From contig CALGND010000017.1 of assembly GCA_937958675.1 (NCBI GenBank), positions 1 to 64,000 of the forward strand: a stretch of 64,000 nucleotides of DNA. The letters are read 5' to 3'. Under the pieces are notes generated by a model. That model saw nothing but the letters and a program-made list of their open reading frames with translations. It had not been told where the DNA came from and did no database searches. Positions within the stretch are counted from its first letter, which is position 1; the number at the start of each line of letters is the position of its first letter. Position numbers and translations under genes: made by a program. Origin of the DNA: an uncultured Granulosicoccaceae bacterium. Lineage in GTDB: Bacteria > Pseudomonadota > Gammaproteobacteria > Granulosicoccales > Granulosicoccaceae. Of this stretch, positions 43,101 to 52,203 are shown piece after piece.

Positions 43101-43603
43101 TGGCTTTCAACCTGCGCCACGTTGCGATAACCAGCCTCTGCTAAATTGAGCCGAAACTGATCAATTGCCAACTGAGCACCAGTGTTGATCATCAAGGCGT
43201 GCTTTTGTAGGAAAGACGCTGGCGGCAGCCTAAGCATCAGTGCCGCTGTAGTGAGCAGCAAAATGCCCGTTTTTTGTTGGGGCAGGTGGTAGAGCGTTTT
43301 GATTCGTTGCGAGATGATGTCCTGATGGGGTGATACGCGATCGTAGGTAAGCGTTTCCCAGTCACTGAATGTATGTAGATCGACTCGATCTTGGCAAAAG
43401 AACTGAAGCTCAGCCTCTAGATGCAGTAGCTCTGTCGTATTGGCGGCCACCACTACAACCAAGCCTGCTTGTGCGGCAGCGTAGTCGGCAATCGCCAAGG
43501 CTTCCGCACAGCCGTAAAGCTGACCCCATTTTTGCAGGCCGGTGGTCTGGGTTGGTAGATCCGGAGCAGGCAATAGCGTTACAAGTTGATTATTGCTTGG
43601 CAT
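40127..43603 (-). CDS. mfd: Transcription-repair coupling factor Mfd
   Basis: Mfd removes RNA polymerase stalled at lesions and recruits UvrA. From the start MPSNNQLVTLLPAPDL (43603) it has 1158 residues, near the E. coli 1148; an in-frame ATG 105 bases upstream adds a stretch unlike the family. The order is a UvrB-like N-terminal module, the RNA-polymerase interaction domain (IGDPVVHIDNGVGRYHGL), RecG-like helicase motifs (CGDVGFGKTEVAMRAAF, DEEHRFGVRHKE, TLTATPIPRTLNM, QLRGRVGRSHHRAYAYLL) and the C-terminal TRCF domain. It heads the mfd-csiV pair and is divergent from lolC. Confidence 0.95.
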   Translation of the reverse strand: MPSNNQLVTLLPAPDLPTQTTGLQKWGQLYGCAEALAIADYAAAQAGLVVVVAANTTELLHLEAELQFFCQDRVDLHTFSDWETLTYDRVSPHQDIISQRIKTLYHLPQQKTGILLLTTAALMLRLPPASFLQKHALMINTGAQLAIDQFRLNLAEAGYRNVAQVESHGEFAVRGSILDLFPMSSNVPFRVEFFDDEIETIRSFDPDTQRGVDKIDQISLLPAHEFPLNEEGIGLFRKQFRNTFAAESKNSPIYREVSEGRAPAGIEYYTPLFFEETSVLFDYIPADAQLIFADEASSSMQQFWDNTAERFEQRRHDVERPILPPEQLFLSPAEVEQHLADRRCINTQRYEIENPDKSSANLPTYTPGLYPSEARSEQPLAALKRFIGDFKGRVLFVAESTGRRETMMDLLVGNQLKVKTVDSWVDFLSSDRELCLTTAPLERGLHLPLQAVAIITESQLGSGRIKRSRERRRPTRDSDAIIANLADLSIGDPVVHIDNGVGRYHGLTRLTIGEHENEFLTIHYAGDDKLYVPVSALHLISRYTGSSADNAPLHKLGSEVWQKAKRRAAEKAYDVAAELLEIHARRAARKGFAFPEHSNNYEAFSDAFAFEETPDQLKAIDSVVEDLRLPRPTDRVVCGDVGFGKTEVAMRAAFVAVDAGKQVAVLVPTTLLAKQHHENFRDRFADWPVQIESISRFGTAKEQKATLAKLESGGIDIIIGTHKLLQKDVKYKNLGLVIIDEEHRFGVRHKEHMKALRAEIDIVTLTATPIPRTLNMGLAGMRDLSIIATPPQHRHAIKTFVGEWSDSHIREACERELARGGQVYFLHNEVSTIERITRTLEEIVPNARVQYAHGQMRESDLEAVMVDFYHQRFNILVSTTIIESGIDVPTANTIIINRADKLGLAQLHQLRGRVGRSHHRAYAYLLTPPKGVMTSDAEKRLAAIESLEDLGVGFTLAAHDLEIRGAGELLGEGQSGQIQEIGFTLYSELLERAVQALKAGKLPDYDKPLAYGTEVDLGVPALLPQDYVPDVHQRLMLYKRIASAKNAEELIDLKAELIDRFGLLPPQAQNLFDVTAAKHRCTELGIERLQLNPGGGRVIFDPKPKIDPLTLITLIQQKPDIYRFDGKQTLRFVREFNSVEQSREFLDELLTLLATPST

Positions 43604-43816
43604 CGGGTATGGCTTAGCTGTGTCTGTGGTAAGGATTGTCAGGCTAATTGTCCCATATTTCCTATACTGTAAGTGAACGCTGGAGTGACGGCGCATGCTG
43701 CGAACCATTCCATTGCAAGTGGTCTAACAGGTAGGCCAACATGTGGTCATATTAAATGGTCCGAAAAACATCAGTTATCATTCTTAATCTGTATACCTAA
43801 TCAAGCAATCTAAGAC

Positions 43817-45064
43817 ATGTTTCAGCCGTATCCATTATTTATCGGGCTAAGGTATACCCGGGCAAAAAGACGAAACCACTTTATTTCGTTTATTTCCTTG
43901 ATATCCATTGTGGGAATCGCGCTGGGTGTGACTGCGCTCATTACTGTTACGTCAGTGATGAACGGCTTTGAAAAAGAGATGACTGAGCGAATTGTAGGTG
44001 CGTCCTCTCACGCCACCGTAATGGGGCTGGGTGAGTCGATGGACGATTGGGAGTCGGTGGCCAATGAGGTATCACAGCACCCGGAAGTACTGGGGGCTGC
44101 ACCTTATGTCGAAGGCCAAGTGATGTTGGTTCATAATGGTCGCTCAACTGGCTCGCTAATTCGCGGCATCTTACCTAGCCAAGAGGGCAAGGTATCAGAA
44201 CTCAACGACAAGCTTGAGCGAACCGAGTCGCTCAATGTGGCTTTGGTGCCAGGTGAATTTGGCATGCTACTCGGCTCCGACTTAGCAGGCTACCTCGGTG
44301 CTATCGTGGGTGACAAGGTTACGGTTATCACACCAGAGGCCAGCGTAACGCCCATGGGCTTTGTGCCCAGGCTAAAACGTTTTACGGTCACGGGTATCTT
44401 TCGTTTTGGCATGTATCAATTTGATCGCAACCTTGCGGTTATGCATGCAGAGGATAGTGCCAAGCTATTAAAGCAAGATGGCGTTACTGGGGTGCGGCTA
44501 AAGCTTGCTAATACCAGACGTGCGCCGTTGGTGACTAACGATCTTCGTCAGTCCGTAGGCATGAATTATTATGTTACAGATTGGACTCAACAAAACGCCA
44601 ATTATTTTCTAGCGGTCAAGATGGAAAAGACCATGATGTTCATCATCTTGAGCCTGATCGTTGCTGTGGCGGCTTTTAATATTGTGTCGACGCTAGTGAT
44701 GATGGTGCAAGATAAGCAAGCTGATATTGCCATTCTGCGTACCCAAGGTGCATCTCCTAAGGCCGTGATGATGACGTTTTTAGTGCAAGGTACCTTGATA
44801 GGCTTGGTTGGCACAATTGTGGGTTTTTTCGGTGGTGTTGCATTGGCATCAAATATCGATATCGTTGTACCGTTTATTGAGCGCTTTACTGGCCCAGTGC
44901 TTAACCCGGAGGTTTACTATATCGATAAAATGCCGTCAGATATTCGCTGGCCTAGTGTATTTAATATCGTCATGATGTCATTTTGTTTATCGGTATTGGC
45001 AACGCTATATCCAGCATGGCGAGCATCGCAGACTGATCCAGCCTCAGCGCTGTCTTATGAATAA
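43817..45064 (+). CDS. lolC: Lipoprotein-releasing ABC permease LolC/LolE (LolF type)
   Basis: Extracts outer-membrane lipoproteins from the inner membrane and hands them to LolA. 415 residues with a first helix (about 25-47, [29 protein letters not shown]), a large periplasmic domain, and three C-terminal helices beginning [24 protein letters not shown], the FtsX/LolCE topology. E. coli has two permeases flanking lolD (lolC, lolD, lolE). Here only this one is present and lolD is followed by an opposite-strand gene, so the single-permease LolDF arrangement known in other bacteria fits better. Confidence 0.9.
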   Translation: MFQPYPLFIGLRYTRAKRRNHFISFISLISIVGIALGVTALITVTSVMNGFEKEMTERIVGASSHATVMGLGESMDDWESVANEVSQHPEVLGAAPYVEGQVMLVHNGRSTGSLIRGILPSQEGKVSELNDKLERTESLNVALVPGEFGMLLGSDLAGYLGAIVGDKVTVITPEASVTPMGFVPRLKRFTVTGIFRFGMYQFDRNLAVMHAEDSAKLLKQDGVTGVRLKLANTRRAPLVTNDLRQSVGMNYYVTDWTQQNANYFLAVKMEKTMMFIILSLIVAVAAFNIVSTLVMMVQDKQADIAILRTQGASPKAVMMTFLVQGTLIGLVGTIVGFFGGVALASNIDIVVPFIERFTGPVLNPEVYYIDKMPSDIRWPSVFNIVMMSFCLSVLATLYPAWRASQTDPASALSYE

Positions 45065-45083
45065 CGGCTTGAGTAAGGGCACA

Positions 45084-45794
45084 ATGAGTGACATAAACGC
45101 TTCTAGCGATACAGGCCAGCCAGTGCTAGTGGCTGATAATATTAACCGTACTTACAAGCAAGGCGACTTGAGCGTTGAGGTTCTAAATGGATTGTCACTG
45201 CAGATTGAAGCCGGCGAACGCATTGCGATAATCGGATCTTCTGGAAGTGGTAAATCGACGCTGCTGCATTTGCTTGGTGGGCTAGATACAGCTACCTCGG
45301 GTAGCATTAGTATCAACGGACAAGACTTAAAACAACTTAATCAAGCAGCCCGAGGCCGCTTACGCAACGAGAGCGTTGGCTTTATTTATCAGTTTCATCA
45401 TTTACTGCCAGAATTCACCGCGCTTGAAAACGTCTGTATGCCATTGTTGATTCGAGGTGATACACCGGCAAAGGCAAAAGAGCAAGCGGGTGCGTTGTTA
45501 GATCGCGTTGGCTTGTCGCAGCGACACCGTCATAAACCATCTGAACTCTCTGGCGGTGAAAGGCAACGTACCGCGGTAGCAAGAGCGCTGGTGACCAAAC
45601 CGCATTTAGTTCTAGCGGACGAACCCACGGGTAACCTTGATGAGACAACAGCTGCTGGTGTGTATGAGCTAATGCTTGAACTCAACAAAGAGCTGGGCAC
45701 GAGCTTTTTAGTCGTAACTCATGATCGCAAGCTGGCGGGTAGGATGCAACGGGTATTAACACTTACAGGTGGTAAACTCGAAAGCGTGGGTTGA
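45084..45794 (+). CDS. lolD: Lipoprotein-releasing ABC ATPase LolD
   Basis: 236 residues from ATG 45084, preceded by GTAAGG; an in-frame ATG at 45057 overlaps the permease gene end. Walker [10 protein letters not shown], the LolD-specific [18 protein letters not shown], signature [16 protein letters not shown], Walker [13 protein letters not shown] and switch His VVTHD. Pairs with the upstream permease. Confidence 0.93.
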   Translation: MSDINASSDTGQPVLVADNINRTYKQGDLSVEVLNGLSLQIEAGERIAIIGSSGSGKSTLLHLLGGLDTATSGSISINGQDLKQLNQAARGRLRNESVGFIYQFHHLLPEFTALENVCMPLLIRGDTPAKAKEQAGALLDRVGLSQRHRHKPSELSGGERQRTAVARALVTKPHLVLADEPTGNLDETTAAGVYELMLELNKELGTSFLVVTHDRKLAGRMQRVLTLTGGKLESVG

Positions 45795-45808
45795 TAGATT
45801 GTTTGCGG

Positions 45809-45868
45809 TTTTATTTACGATTTTATTTACGGCACGACCTACGGCACGACCTACGGTATGACTTGGAT
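45809..45868. repeat. 12-bp tandem repeats spanning the DUF2062 stop codon
   Basis: Units TTTTATTTACG[AG] (45809-45832, two copies) and CACGACCTACGG (45833-45856, two exact copies), with a diverged fifth unit TATGACTTGGAT, run head to tail. The stop codon of the minus-strand DUF2062 gene lies in the second unit, so the array codes for the protein's last residues and continues into the spacer before lolD. Confidence 0.75.
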
Positions 45869-46389
45869 GAACGTATTCGTTGTCGCCAGCGACGCATAGC
45901 GGACCAACGCCACACCATCGATGTAATCAAATATCCAAACAGTGCTGTCAAAATTGCGCAAAACAGGGCGCCAGTGGCTAACACGGGGCCGGCTTGCGTC
46001 AGGCTTGAGAAAAATCCAGGCAAACTCAATTCAATTGCATTAGTGCCTGGAGGCTGTTGCAAAATAGTTGACCCGGCATAACGTGCCGCGTACAGTAAGG
46101 GAACAATGGTCAAAGGATTGGTGAACCACACCATGACCACGGAGAGAGGCACATGGACGCGCAACACCGCCGCAATAAACGCGGCCACTATCATTTGAAG
46201 TGGTACTGGTATCCAGCTTATAAACAAGCCTACAGCGATACCCCCGGCTGCAGTGCGCCTATTAAGGTGCCACAAGGTTGGATCAGACAGTCGGTTTTTA
46301 AGCCACCCCTGATCAGTATCTTGCATGCCCAGCTGCGCTCTAACTATCTCGTTCTTTGGCAGGCGGCCTCTAAGCCATTCGCGGGGCAT
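45823..46389 (-). CDS. DUF2062 membrane protein
   Basis: 188 residues with the DUF2062 core: TAAGGIAVGLFISWIPVPLQMIVAAFIAA, VPLSVVMVWFTNPLTIVPLLY (the conserved TNP turn) and a last helix LFCAILTALFGYLITSMVW, so about three or four membrane segments. Function of the family is unknown. The C terminus is a basic repeat, SYRR-SCRR-SCRK, produced by the 12-bp DNA repeat. In several gammaproteobacteria a DUF2062 gene lies beside lol and comEC genes, as here. It is divergent from comEC. Confidence 0.85.
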   Translation of the reverse strand: MPREWLRGRLPKNEIVRAQLGMQDTDQGWLKNRLSDPTLWHLNRRTAAGGIAVGLFISWIPVPLQMIVAAFIAAVLRVHVPLSVVMVWFTNPLTIVPLLYAARYAGSTILQQPPGTNAIELSLPGFFSSLTQAGPVLATGALFCAILTALFGYLITSMVWRWSAMRRWRQRIRSSKSYRRSCRRSCRK

Positions 46390-46469
46390 TACTGTGTCCT
46401 GGTTCTCGTGATTTTATACATAGTGATAATAACGTCGAATTCGCTCACAACCTTAGCTCTGACAGCCAC

Positions 46470-48707
46470 GTGTTGCGGGTCAGTTTAGGTTTACTGGGGG
46501 GCCAATTCTCAGTTTATTCGATATCGACTGGGTCGCTCGGTCTTTGGCTGGGGTTAGCTGCCTCAGTATTTATAGTCTGTTTTTGGCTGCCACGCTTGCG
46601 TTTGGCGCTTGCTGCGATGATTTTGGGTGGGGCGATTGCGGCAATTGCCGTGCAGCAAAATCACAGCCATCAATGGCCTACAAATCTGACATCGACTGAT
46701 GTCACCATTACGGGCTTAGTGGATGGTCTGCCAACGCAGTCTGGCTCGGTTTTGCGACTCTTTTTGTCCGACATTGTTTCAACATCGGCGTCACAGCCGC
46801 GGCGCGTTCGACTCAATTGGTATCGTCCTACTCAAATACCCAAAGCAGGTGAGCGCTGGCAATTTACTGTTCGCTTAAAACCACCCTTAGGTTTGGGAAA
46901 CCCGGGTAGTTTTGATGTGCAGCGGCATAGCTTTATCACTCATGTTGATGCAATGGGTTATGTAAAGTCATCAGCGTCAGCTAAGCGCTTAGCCAAAGCG
47001 CGTGGCTTTTCGATCGATCGTATCAGGCAAAGTATTGCTGAAAAAATTGAAGCGACGTCTTCTGGGCCAACAGTGCCCTTGGTATTGGGCTTGGCACTGG
47101 GAGTCAGCGCAGGCATCAGTGATGCGCAATGGCAAGTGCTACGCGACACAGGCACTGTGCATTTGTTGGCTATTTCAGGGCTGCACATTGGTCTAATTGC
47201 CACATTTGCTTACGCTCTTGCGGGATGGTTCTGGGCGCTTTGTTCGCCGTTATATCTGCGTTGCACAAAGCTTGCGTTTGCCATTCCCTTTGGTTTTGCT
47301 TGCGCTGCAATCTATGCGGCCTTAGCTGGCTTTAGTTTACCTACACAACGTGCGCTGATTATGTTGTTTGTGGTTGGAATAGGGCTGCTGACTCGGCGTG
47401 CGTCGGTGGCAAGTTTTGCCCTTTGTGCCGCTGTTGTTCTTATTGCAGTGTGTGATCCGACTGCTGTGCTGTCGATTGGTTTCGCTATGTCATTTACTGC
47501 CGTGGCGTTGCTTATCTATCTTGGTCAGGGAAGACAGCACAAAGGCAAAAAATGGTTGAGTGCCATGCGCCTGCAATGGCAGCTTAGCCTATTGATGCTG
47601 CCTCTATCAGCGTGGTTTTTTGGTAGTGGCTCGCTAATTTCCCCATTAGCAAATTTAGTGGCGGTCCCTTTTGTTGGTTTGCTGATCGTACCTCTATGCA
47701 TCATCACAGCACTGTTTTCTTTTATGTCTCCGACCTTGTCGGCGTTTACATTGCAACTAGCGGAAATCTTGTTGAATTGGTTGATGGTTGGTTTGCACAG
47801 TGCCGCTAACATACCTGGCGGCCATATCGCCTTGCCTTTGACTGCTCTAGCCATTCTATTATTAGCACTGCTGGCTGTGGCGGTGTCGGTGGCGCCAATC
47901 GGTTTGCGTATGCGGCGATGGTCGTTGGTATTGCTAGTGCCGATAGCTTGGTATCTTCATCAGTTGCCAGCGGTCAAACAACTCGAACTCCATGTGTTGG
48001 ATGTTGGTCAAGGGTTATCAGTAGCCGTATTTACTAAAAATCATACGCTGTTGTTTGACACCGGCGGGCGCTTTGGTGATTCAACCATGATGGAGCGTGT
48101 GGTAGAGCCATTCCTTGCAAGAAGGCGCCGCAGTTATATCGATACGCTCGTGGTCTCACACGCTGATGAGGATCATTCAGCTGGCCTCAATTATTTAATC
48201 GAATCACAACCACAACTAACGGTGTTCGCAAGTGATAGTGATGAGGGCAGCTTATGCAAAGCGGGTCAGGCATGGCAATGGGATGGTGTTTGGTTTGCAT
48301 TTGTGCACCCTGGTGAACATGAACAAGGTTCGCGAAACGATCGATCCTGCGTGTTGTTAATTCATTATGGAGAAACGCGATTTTTGCTCACAGGGGATAT
48401 CGAGCGCAGCGCTGAAGCTGCGCTAGTGGAGCGTGGTTTTGATTTGCCGATTACGGTTATGACAGCGCCTCATCACGGCAGCGCGACATCGTCGTCCTTA
48501 GAATTTTTGCAAGTCGTGAAGCCCGGGCATGTTGTGATCCCAGCAGGGCGTGGTAATCGACACGGGCACCCGCATATCGATGTTTTAAGACGCTATAACG
48601 ATTTGGGTAGTCGAATATGGATGACCGGGAAGGATGGCGCAGTGAGTTTTATGGTTGGCCGGGATGGTATGCTTAGTGAAGCTGAATCATACTGGCACAC
48701 GGATTAA
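46470..48707 (+). CDS. comEC: DNA uptake channel protein ComEC/Rec2
   Basis: 745 residues. N-terminal DUF4131-like region with hydrophobic segments (about 8-62), an OB-like domain, then the Competence domain of many membrane helices containing LALGVSAGISDAQWQVLRDT and LAISGLHIGL. A C-terminal metallo-beta-lactamase-like domain has VLDVGQGLSVAVF, LLFDTGG, VVSHADEDHSAGL and TAPHHGSATSSS. ComEC carries single-stranded DNA across the inner membrane in natural transformation; the nuclease-like domain keeps its HxDxDH motif. The start is GTG 46470 or TTG 46473. Other competence genes are not in the window. Confidence 0.92.
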   Translation: MLRVSLGLLGGQFSVYSISTGSLGLWLGLAASVFIVCFWLPRLRLALAAMILGGAIAAIAVQQNHSHQWPTNLTSTDVTITGLVDGLPTQSGSVLRLFLSDIVSTSASQPRRVRLNWYRPTQIPKAGERWQFTVRLKPPLGLGNPGSFDVQRHSFITHVDAMGYVKSSASAKRLAKARGFSIDRIRQSIAEKIEATSSGPTVPLVLGLALGVSAGISDAQWQVLRDTGTVHLLAISGLHIGLIATFAYALAGWFWALCSPLYLRCTKLAFAIPFGFACAAIYAALAGFSLPTQRALIMLFVVGIGLLTRRASVASFALCAAVVLIAVCDPTAVLSIGFAMSFTAVALLIYLGQGRQHKGKKWLSAMRLQWQLSLLMLPLSAWFFGSGSLISPLANLVAVPFVGLLIVPLCIITALFSFMSPTLSAFTLQLAEILLNWLMVGLHSAANIPGGHIALPLTALAILLLALLAVAVSVAPIGLRMRRWSLVLLVPIAWYLHQLPAVKQLELHVLDVGQGLSVAVFTKNHTLLFDTGGRFGDSTMMERVVEPFLARRRRSYIDTLVVSHADEDHSAGLNYLIESQPQLTVFASDSDEGSLCKAGQAWQWDGVWFAFVHPGEHEQGSRNDRSCVLLIHYGETRFLLTGDIERSAEAALVERGFDLPITVMTAPHHGSATSSSLEFLQVVKPGHVVIPAGRGNRHGHPHIDVLRRYNDLGSRIWMTGKDGAVSFMVGRDGMLSEAESYWHTD

Positions 48708-48737
48708 AAAGGTTGTGTATCCAAACAGTAACTCCTT

Positions 48738-49637
48738 TTAGTGATCCAGTAGGGCGCGCCCGTGGTCAAGCAATTTTTTTACTGTGTCTTGGCGCAAACG
48801 CCGCTGTGGTGAAATCATTATGTATTCTTCATGCACGCCGCTGGCCAGCCCAATTGATTTAGCCTGATAGCGCTGACGAATATCAGCGCCAATAATTTCT
48901 GGGGACGGAAATACACCATGACCCAAATCACCAAAGGTTTTCATTAGTGCGCTATCTTCAAATTCGGCAACGATGTTGGGTTCGATGTCTCGTTCTTCGA
49001 ACCAAGCATCTAGCTGTCGCCTAAGTGGTGAGCTTTTGGTTGGCATCAATAGTGGGACAGTGTTAAGTGATGCAGGAAACTGTTTACGCAGCTGGGCTGT
49101 GTTTTTGCCCGACGAATAAAAACCTACCTGCGTTTTGCCCAGAGTGTGGTTATAAGCTTTGACACCATAGCCTGAGGGTATTGGCATATCTGAAATGATT
49201 AGATCGAGTCGATGAACAGCAAGATCTGCCAGCAAGGTGTCCAAGCGACCCTCGCTGCAGACAAGCTTCACTGTGTTTGTTTGTTCAACAATGGGTGCGG
49301 TTAATTGACAGGCTACAAGCTTTGGAATTGAGTCTGCAATGCCAATGCGTAATTCGGCAGTCGCGCCGATCTGATCGTTACTTAATTGTGCCGCTAGGTT
49401 TAAACCTACGCTGAAGATGTCGTCTGTGTACACCTTGACCGCCCGGCCAGCATCAGAAATTTTTAAGCCGCGCCCCGATTTTACAAATAGAGCTTGCCCA
49501 ACTACGCCTTCAAGTAGTTTGATCTGCCCACTGATGGTTTGTGGCGTAATGTGCAAAGCCTCAGCGGCTGCTGCGACACTACCTTCCTCTGCAACAGTGT
49601 GGAAGTAGAGTAGGTGATGGTAATTGAGATGGCGCAT
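48738..49637 (-). CDS. nhaR: LysR-family regulator NhaR
   Basis: 299 residues. N-terminal winged helix MRHLNYHHLLYFHTVAEEGSVAAAAEALHI, the start typical of NhaR, with TPQTISGQIKLLEG as recognition helix, then a LysR substrate-binding domain with periplasmic-binding-protein fold. In E. coli NhaR activates nhaA in response to sodium; here nhaA is 1.1 kb away, beyond yrbG. It starts 4 bases after the yrbG stop and is probably translated from the yrbG transcript. Confidence 0.87.
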   Translation of the reverse strand: MRHLNYHHLLYFHTVAEEGSVAAAAEALHITPQTISGQIKLLEGVVGQALFVKSGRGLKISDAGRAVKVYTDDIFSVGLNLAAQLSNDQIGATAELRIGIADSIPKLVACQLTAPIVEQTNTVKLVCSEGRLDTLLADLAVHRLDLIISDMPIPSGYGVKAYNHTLGKTQVGFYSSGKNTAQLRKQFPASLNTVPLLMPTKSSPLRRQLDAWFEERDIEPNIVAEFEDSALMKTFGDLGHGVFPSPEIIGADIRQRYQAKSIGLASGVHEEYIMISPQRRLRQDTVKKLLDHGRALLDH

Positions 49638-49641
49638 ATAC

Positions 49642-50601
49642 TTAGCTTAACAGCATGACGGTGTAGACAAAGTAAGTCGACATCAACAAGGGCCCCAGTA
49701 GTTTTGGATAATGCCCTGGCTTCCATCCTAGCAACGTTATCACCAGCGCCAGCAGCACAAAAACACCGATGGTTAAATTATCTAAACTGAAATCGGTCAG
49801 TGGCCTTACTAACGCGCTTAAGCCAAGCACCAGTCCAATATTGAGTAAATTAGAGCCGATAACATTGCCAACAGCTAAGCTCGTTTCTCGTTTAACGACC
49901 GCGACTAAAGTAGCGGCGATCTCAGGCAAGCTTGTGCCAAGCGCAGTCACAGTGAGTGCGATAACAGCTTCTGGTAATCCAAACTGGGTGGCTAATGACA
50001 GGCCAGACCAAATAAGCGCTTCTGCACCAACTAGTAAGGCGATGATGCCTGCGATTGTGTAGTAAGCAGCGGAATGGTGGCTAAGGCTTGCTTCATCAGA
50101 AGCAGGTGGCGCGACTACGGCAACATTTCTTACGTCACTACCAGATACGTTTATTTGAGCTTGAGTACTTGGTTTAAAGGCGATAGCGAAGCTAACCACA
50201 GTAATACCTAGTAAGCTCAAACCCTCTAGCCGGCTAACGGTACCATCGCTGAGCATCAGTGCTCCGACAATGGTTAGTGCGAACATAAACAGCAATTGTA
50301 TTTTTAATACTCGCTCAACATGTAACACGGTGACGCTAGCGGCTAAGCCCAGCACGATAGCGGTGTTGATGATATTTGACCCGACGACGTTACCTGCGGC
50401 TAAGCCGCCATGTGCTTGCAATGCTGAGCCTAAACTTACAAATAACTCCGGTGCACTGGTGCCAAGGGAGACAAGTAACAGGCCTGTAATGGCTTTGGGC
50501 CAGCCTAGCTTGTCACCCAGTGATGTGACGCCCTTAAGCAACCAGTCCCCACCAAAATATAATAGTGCGCAACCGATCAGCAGTGCGGCATAAACAAGCA
50601 T
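49642..50601 (-). CDS. yrbG: Calcium/sodium antiporter, YrbG type
   Basis: 319 residues, about ten membrane helices in two homologous halves. Each half carries the CaCA signature: LGTSAPELFVSLGSAL with AGNVVGSNIINTAIVLG, and LGTSLPEIAATLVAVV with VGNVIGSNLLNIGLVLG. Size and pattern match E. coli YrbG. A long hydrophilic loop (about 148-180) joins the halves. It is encoded with nhaR and divergently from nhaA, making a sodium-handling cluster. Confidence 0.9.
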   Translation of the reverse strand: MLVYAALLIGCALLYFGGDWLLKGVTSLGDKLGWPKAITGLLLVSLGTSAPELFVSLGSALQAHGGLAAGNVVGSNIINTAIVLGLAASVTVLHVERVLKIQLLFMFALTIVGALMLSDGTVSRLEGLSLLGITVVSFAIAFKPSTQAQINVSGSDVRNVAVVAPPASDEASLSHHSAAYYTIAGIIALLVGAEALIWSGLSLATQFGLPEAVIALTVTALGTSLPEIAATLVAVVKRETSLAVGNVIGSNLLNIGLVLGLSALVRPLTDFSLDNLTIGVFVLLALVITLLGWKPGHYPKLLGPLLMSTYFVYTVMLLS

Positions 50602-50777
50602 TGATTCGTTTCTCTATTAATTTGCGGTGGAGTGTCGCAAGTTTTTTGCCAAAGCGGTACTCGAAAGAATCGTTATAACACATCGGATATTACGAACAAT
50701 AGATAAGTATATAACGACTTTATCGAATAGTAGTGCTGCCGTTAATATATTTGAAATTTAAAACCGACGCCTTAATC

Positions 50778-52013
50778 GTGCCACTTAACACGCTCAAACG
50801 TTTCATCCGATTGGAAGCTATCGCTGGAATATTATTATTTGTGGCGGCAGCGTTATCGATGGTGGTCGCTAACTCGCCGTTGGCCAGTATCGTTGCAGAT
50901 GCTTTGAATGCTCGAGCGGCTGTCATCATCGGCCCTATAGCTGTAGATAAATCGGTTTTGCTGTGGATAAACGATGGCTTTATGGCGGTGTTTTTTCTAC
51001 TCGTTGGTTTGGAACTTAAACGAGAGGTTCTTGAAGGCCAATTATCGAGTGTTAAGCAAATTGCTATGCCAGTCGTTGCAGCCACTGGTGGTTTTATCGT
51101 GCCGGCCTTGTTGTTTTATTTCATAAACCGCTCCGATTCTGTGGCTCTACAAGGTTGGGCTATCCCCACAGCAACTGATATAGCGTTTGCCTTGGGTGTG
51201 TTGTTGTTGTTTGGGAAGCGGATACCGATGCAGGTTAAGGTGTTTTTAGCATCATTAGCCATCATTGATGATCTGGCCGCTATTATCGTGATTGCCTTGT
51301 TCTACACTGGTGAATTATCGCTAACCGCGTTGAGCGCTGCTGGTTTAGGAGTAGCGGTGCTAGTGTTTATGAACATTGTCGGAGTGATGCGCACCGCGGC
51401 TTATATTGTGGTTGGTGTTTTGATCTGGGTTGCGGTGTTAAAGAGCGGTATTCATGCAACACTTGCAGGTGTCGTGGTGGCGATGGCGATACCACTAAGG
51501 CCGCGTGGCGTCAAAAAGCCCCAGACACCGGATCAACGCATTGATCGAGCTGTCTCTCCGCTAAGGTCGCTTGAGCACTCTTTACATCCATGGGTGAGCT
51601 ACGCGATTTTGCCGATCTTTGCGTTTGCTAATGCCGGAGTGTCTCTTCAAGGCTTAACCATAGATATGCTGACTAACTCAATCACGCTGGGCATTGCGTT
51701 GGGATTGTTCTTTGGCAAGCAACTCGGTGTTTTCGTGCCTATTTGGATCGGGATGAAATTACGATGGTTTGAAATGCCAACAGGTGCAAATATGCTGATG
51801 CTCTATGGCACAGCGCTAGCCACTGGGATTGGTTTCACCATGAGCTTTTTTATCGGCTCATTGGCCTATGAAGATCTTGACGCCGCGTTGGCCAATTCAA
51901 TGAAACTGGGCGTACTCATAGGTTCGATGCTGTCCTTGCTTGCTGCAATTGTTGTTTTAGTGATCAGTACTCGTAAGGGAAGCCAAAGTGATGGTCTACA
52001 GAGCATGGATTAG
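50778..52013 (+). CDS. nhaA: Na+/H+ antiporter NhaA
   Basis: Exchanges two protons for one sodium to keep cytosolic Na+ and pH in range. Typical segments are FIRLEAIAGILLFVAAALSMVVANS at the start, VALQGWAIPTATDIAFALGVL, and LASLAIIDDLAAIIVIALFYTG with the paired aspartates of the ion site. ATGIGFTMSFFIGSLAY lies near the end. I chose GTG 50778 because the N terminus then aligns with other NhaA proteins (411 residues); GTG 50733 adds 15 residues and is possible. Neither has a clear ribosome-binding site. Expected to be under NhaR control; no operator was identified in the 131-base divergent region. Confidence 0.92.
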   Translation: MPLNTLKRFIRLEAIAGILLFVAAALSMVVANSPLASIVADALNARAAVIIGPIAVDKSVLLWINDGFMAVFFLLVGLELKREVLEGQLSSVKQIAMPVVAATGGFIVPALLFYFINRSDSVALQGWAIPTATDIAFALGVLLLFGKRIPMQVKVFLASLAIIDDLAAIIVIALFYTGELSLTALSAAGLGVAVLVFMNIVGVMRTAAYIVVGVLIWVAVLKSGIHATLAGVVVAMAIPLRPRGVKKPQTPDQRIDRAVSPLRSLEHSLHPWVSYAILPIFAFANAGVSLQGLTIDMLTNSITLGIALGLFFGKQLGVFVPIWIGMKLRWFEMPTGANMLMLYGTALATGIGFTMSFFIGSLAYEDLDAALANSMKLGVLIGSMLSLLAAIVVLVISTRKGSQSDGLQSMD

Positions 52014-52203
52014 ATTGATCAATCGTTGTACAGTCGTACTCGATTCAAACGCAGCAGAGGGGTTCTCGCGGTCCGTGACACACTAAATCCCTGCGTCTTG
52101 GCCCAAATGCGCTATAAAATACACAGATACTTTTACCTCCCGGCCTATTGGTCGGCTGACAGGCGTGTGCACTATATGTACTCGCTAGAGAAGGGCATTT
52201 ATT

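Noticed and set aside
43604-43708. Longer Mfd start at 43708
   Set aside because: The added 35 residues precede the normal Mfd N terminus and lie in the likely promoter region.
45791-46081. Plus-strand reading frame coding RFYLRFYLRHDLRHDLRYDL
   Set aside because: It is the 12-bp repeat plus the complement of the DUF2062 gene; it overlaps that gene almost completely and resembles no family.
52113-52118. TATAAA before exbB as a -10 box
   Set aside because: No -35 at acceptable spacing; AT-rich chance match cannot be excluded.
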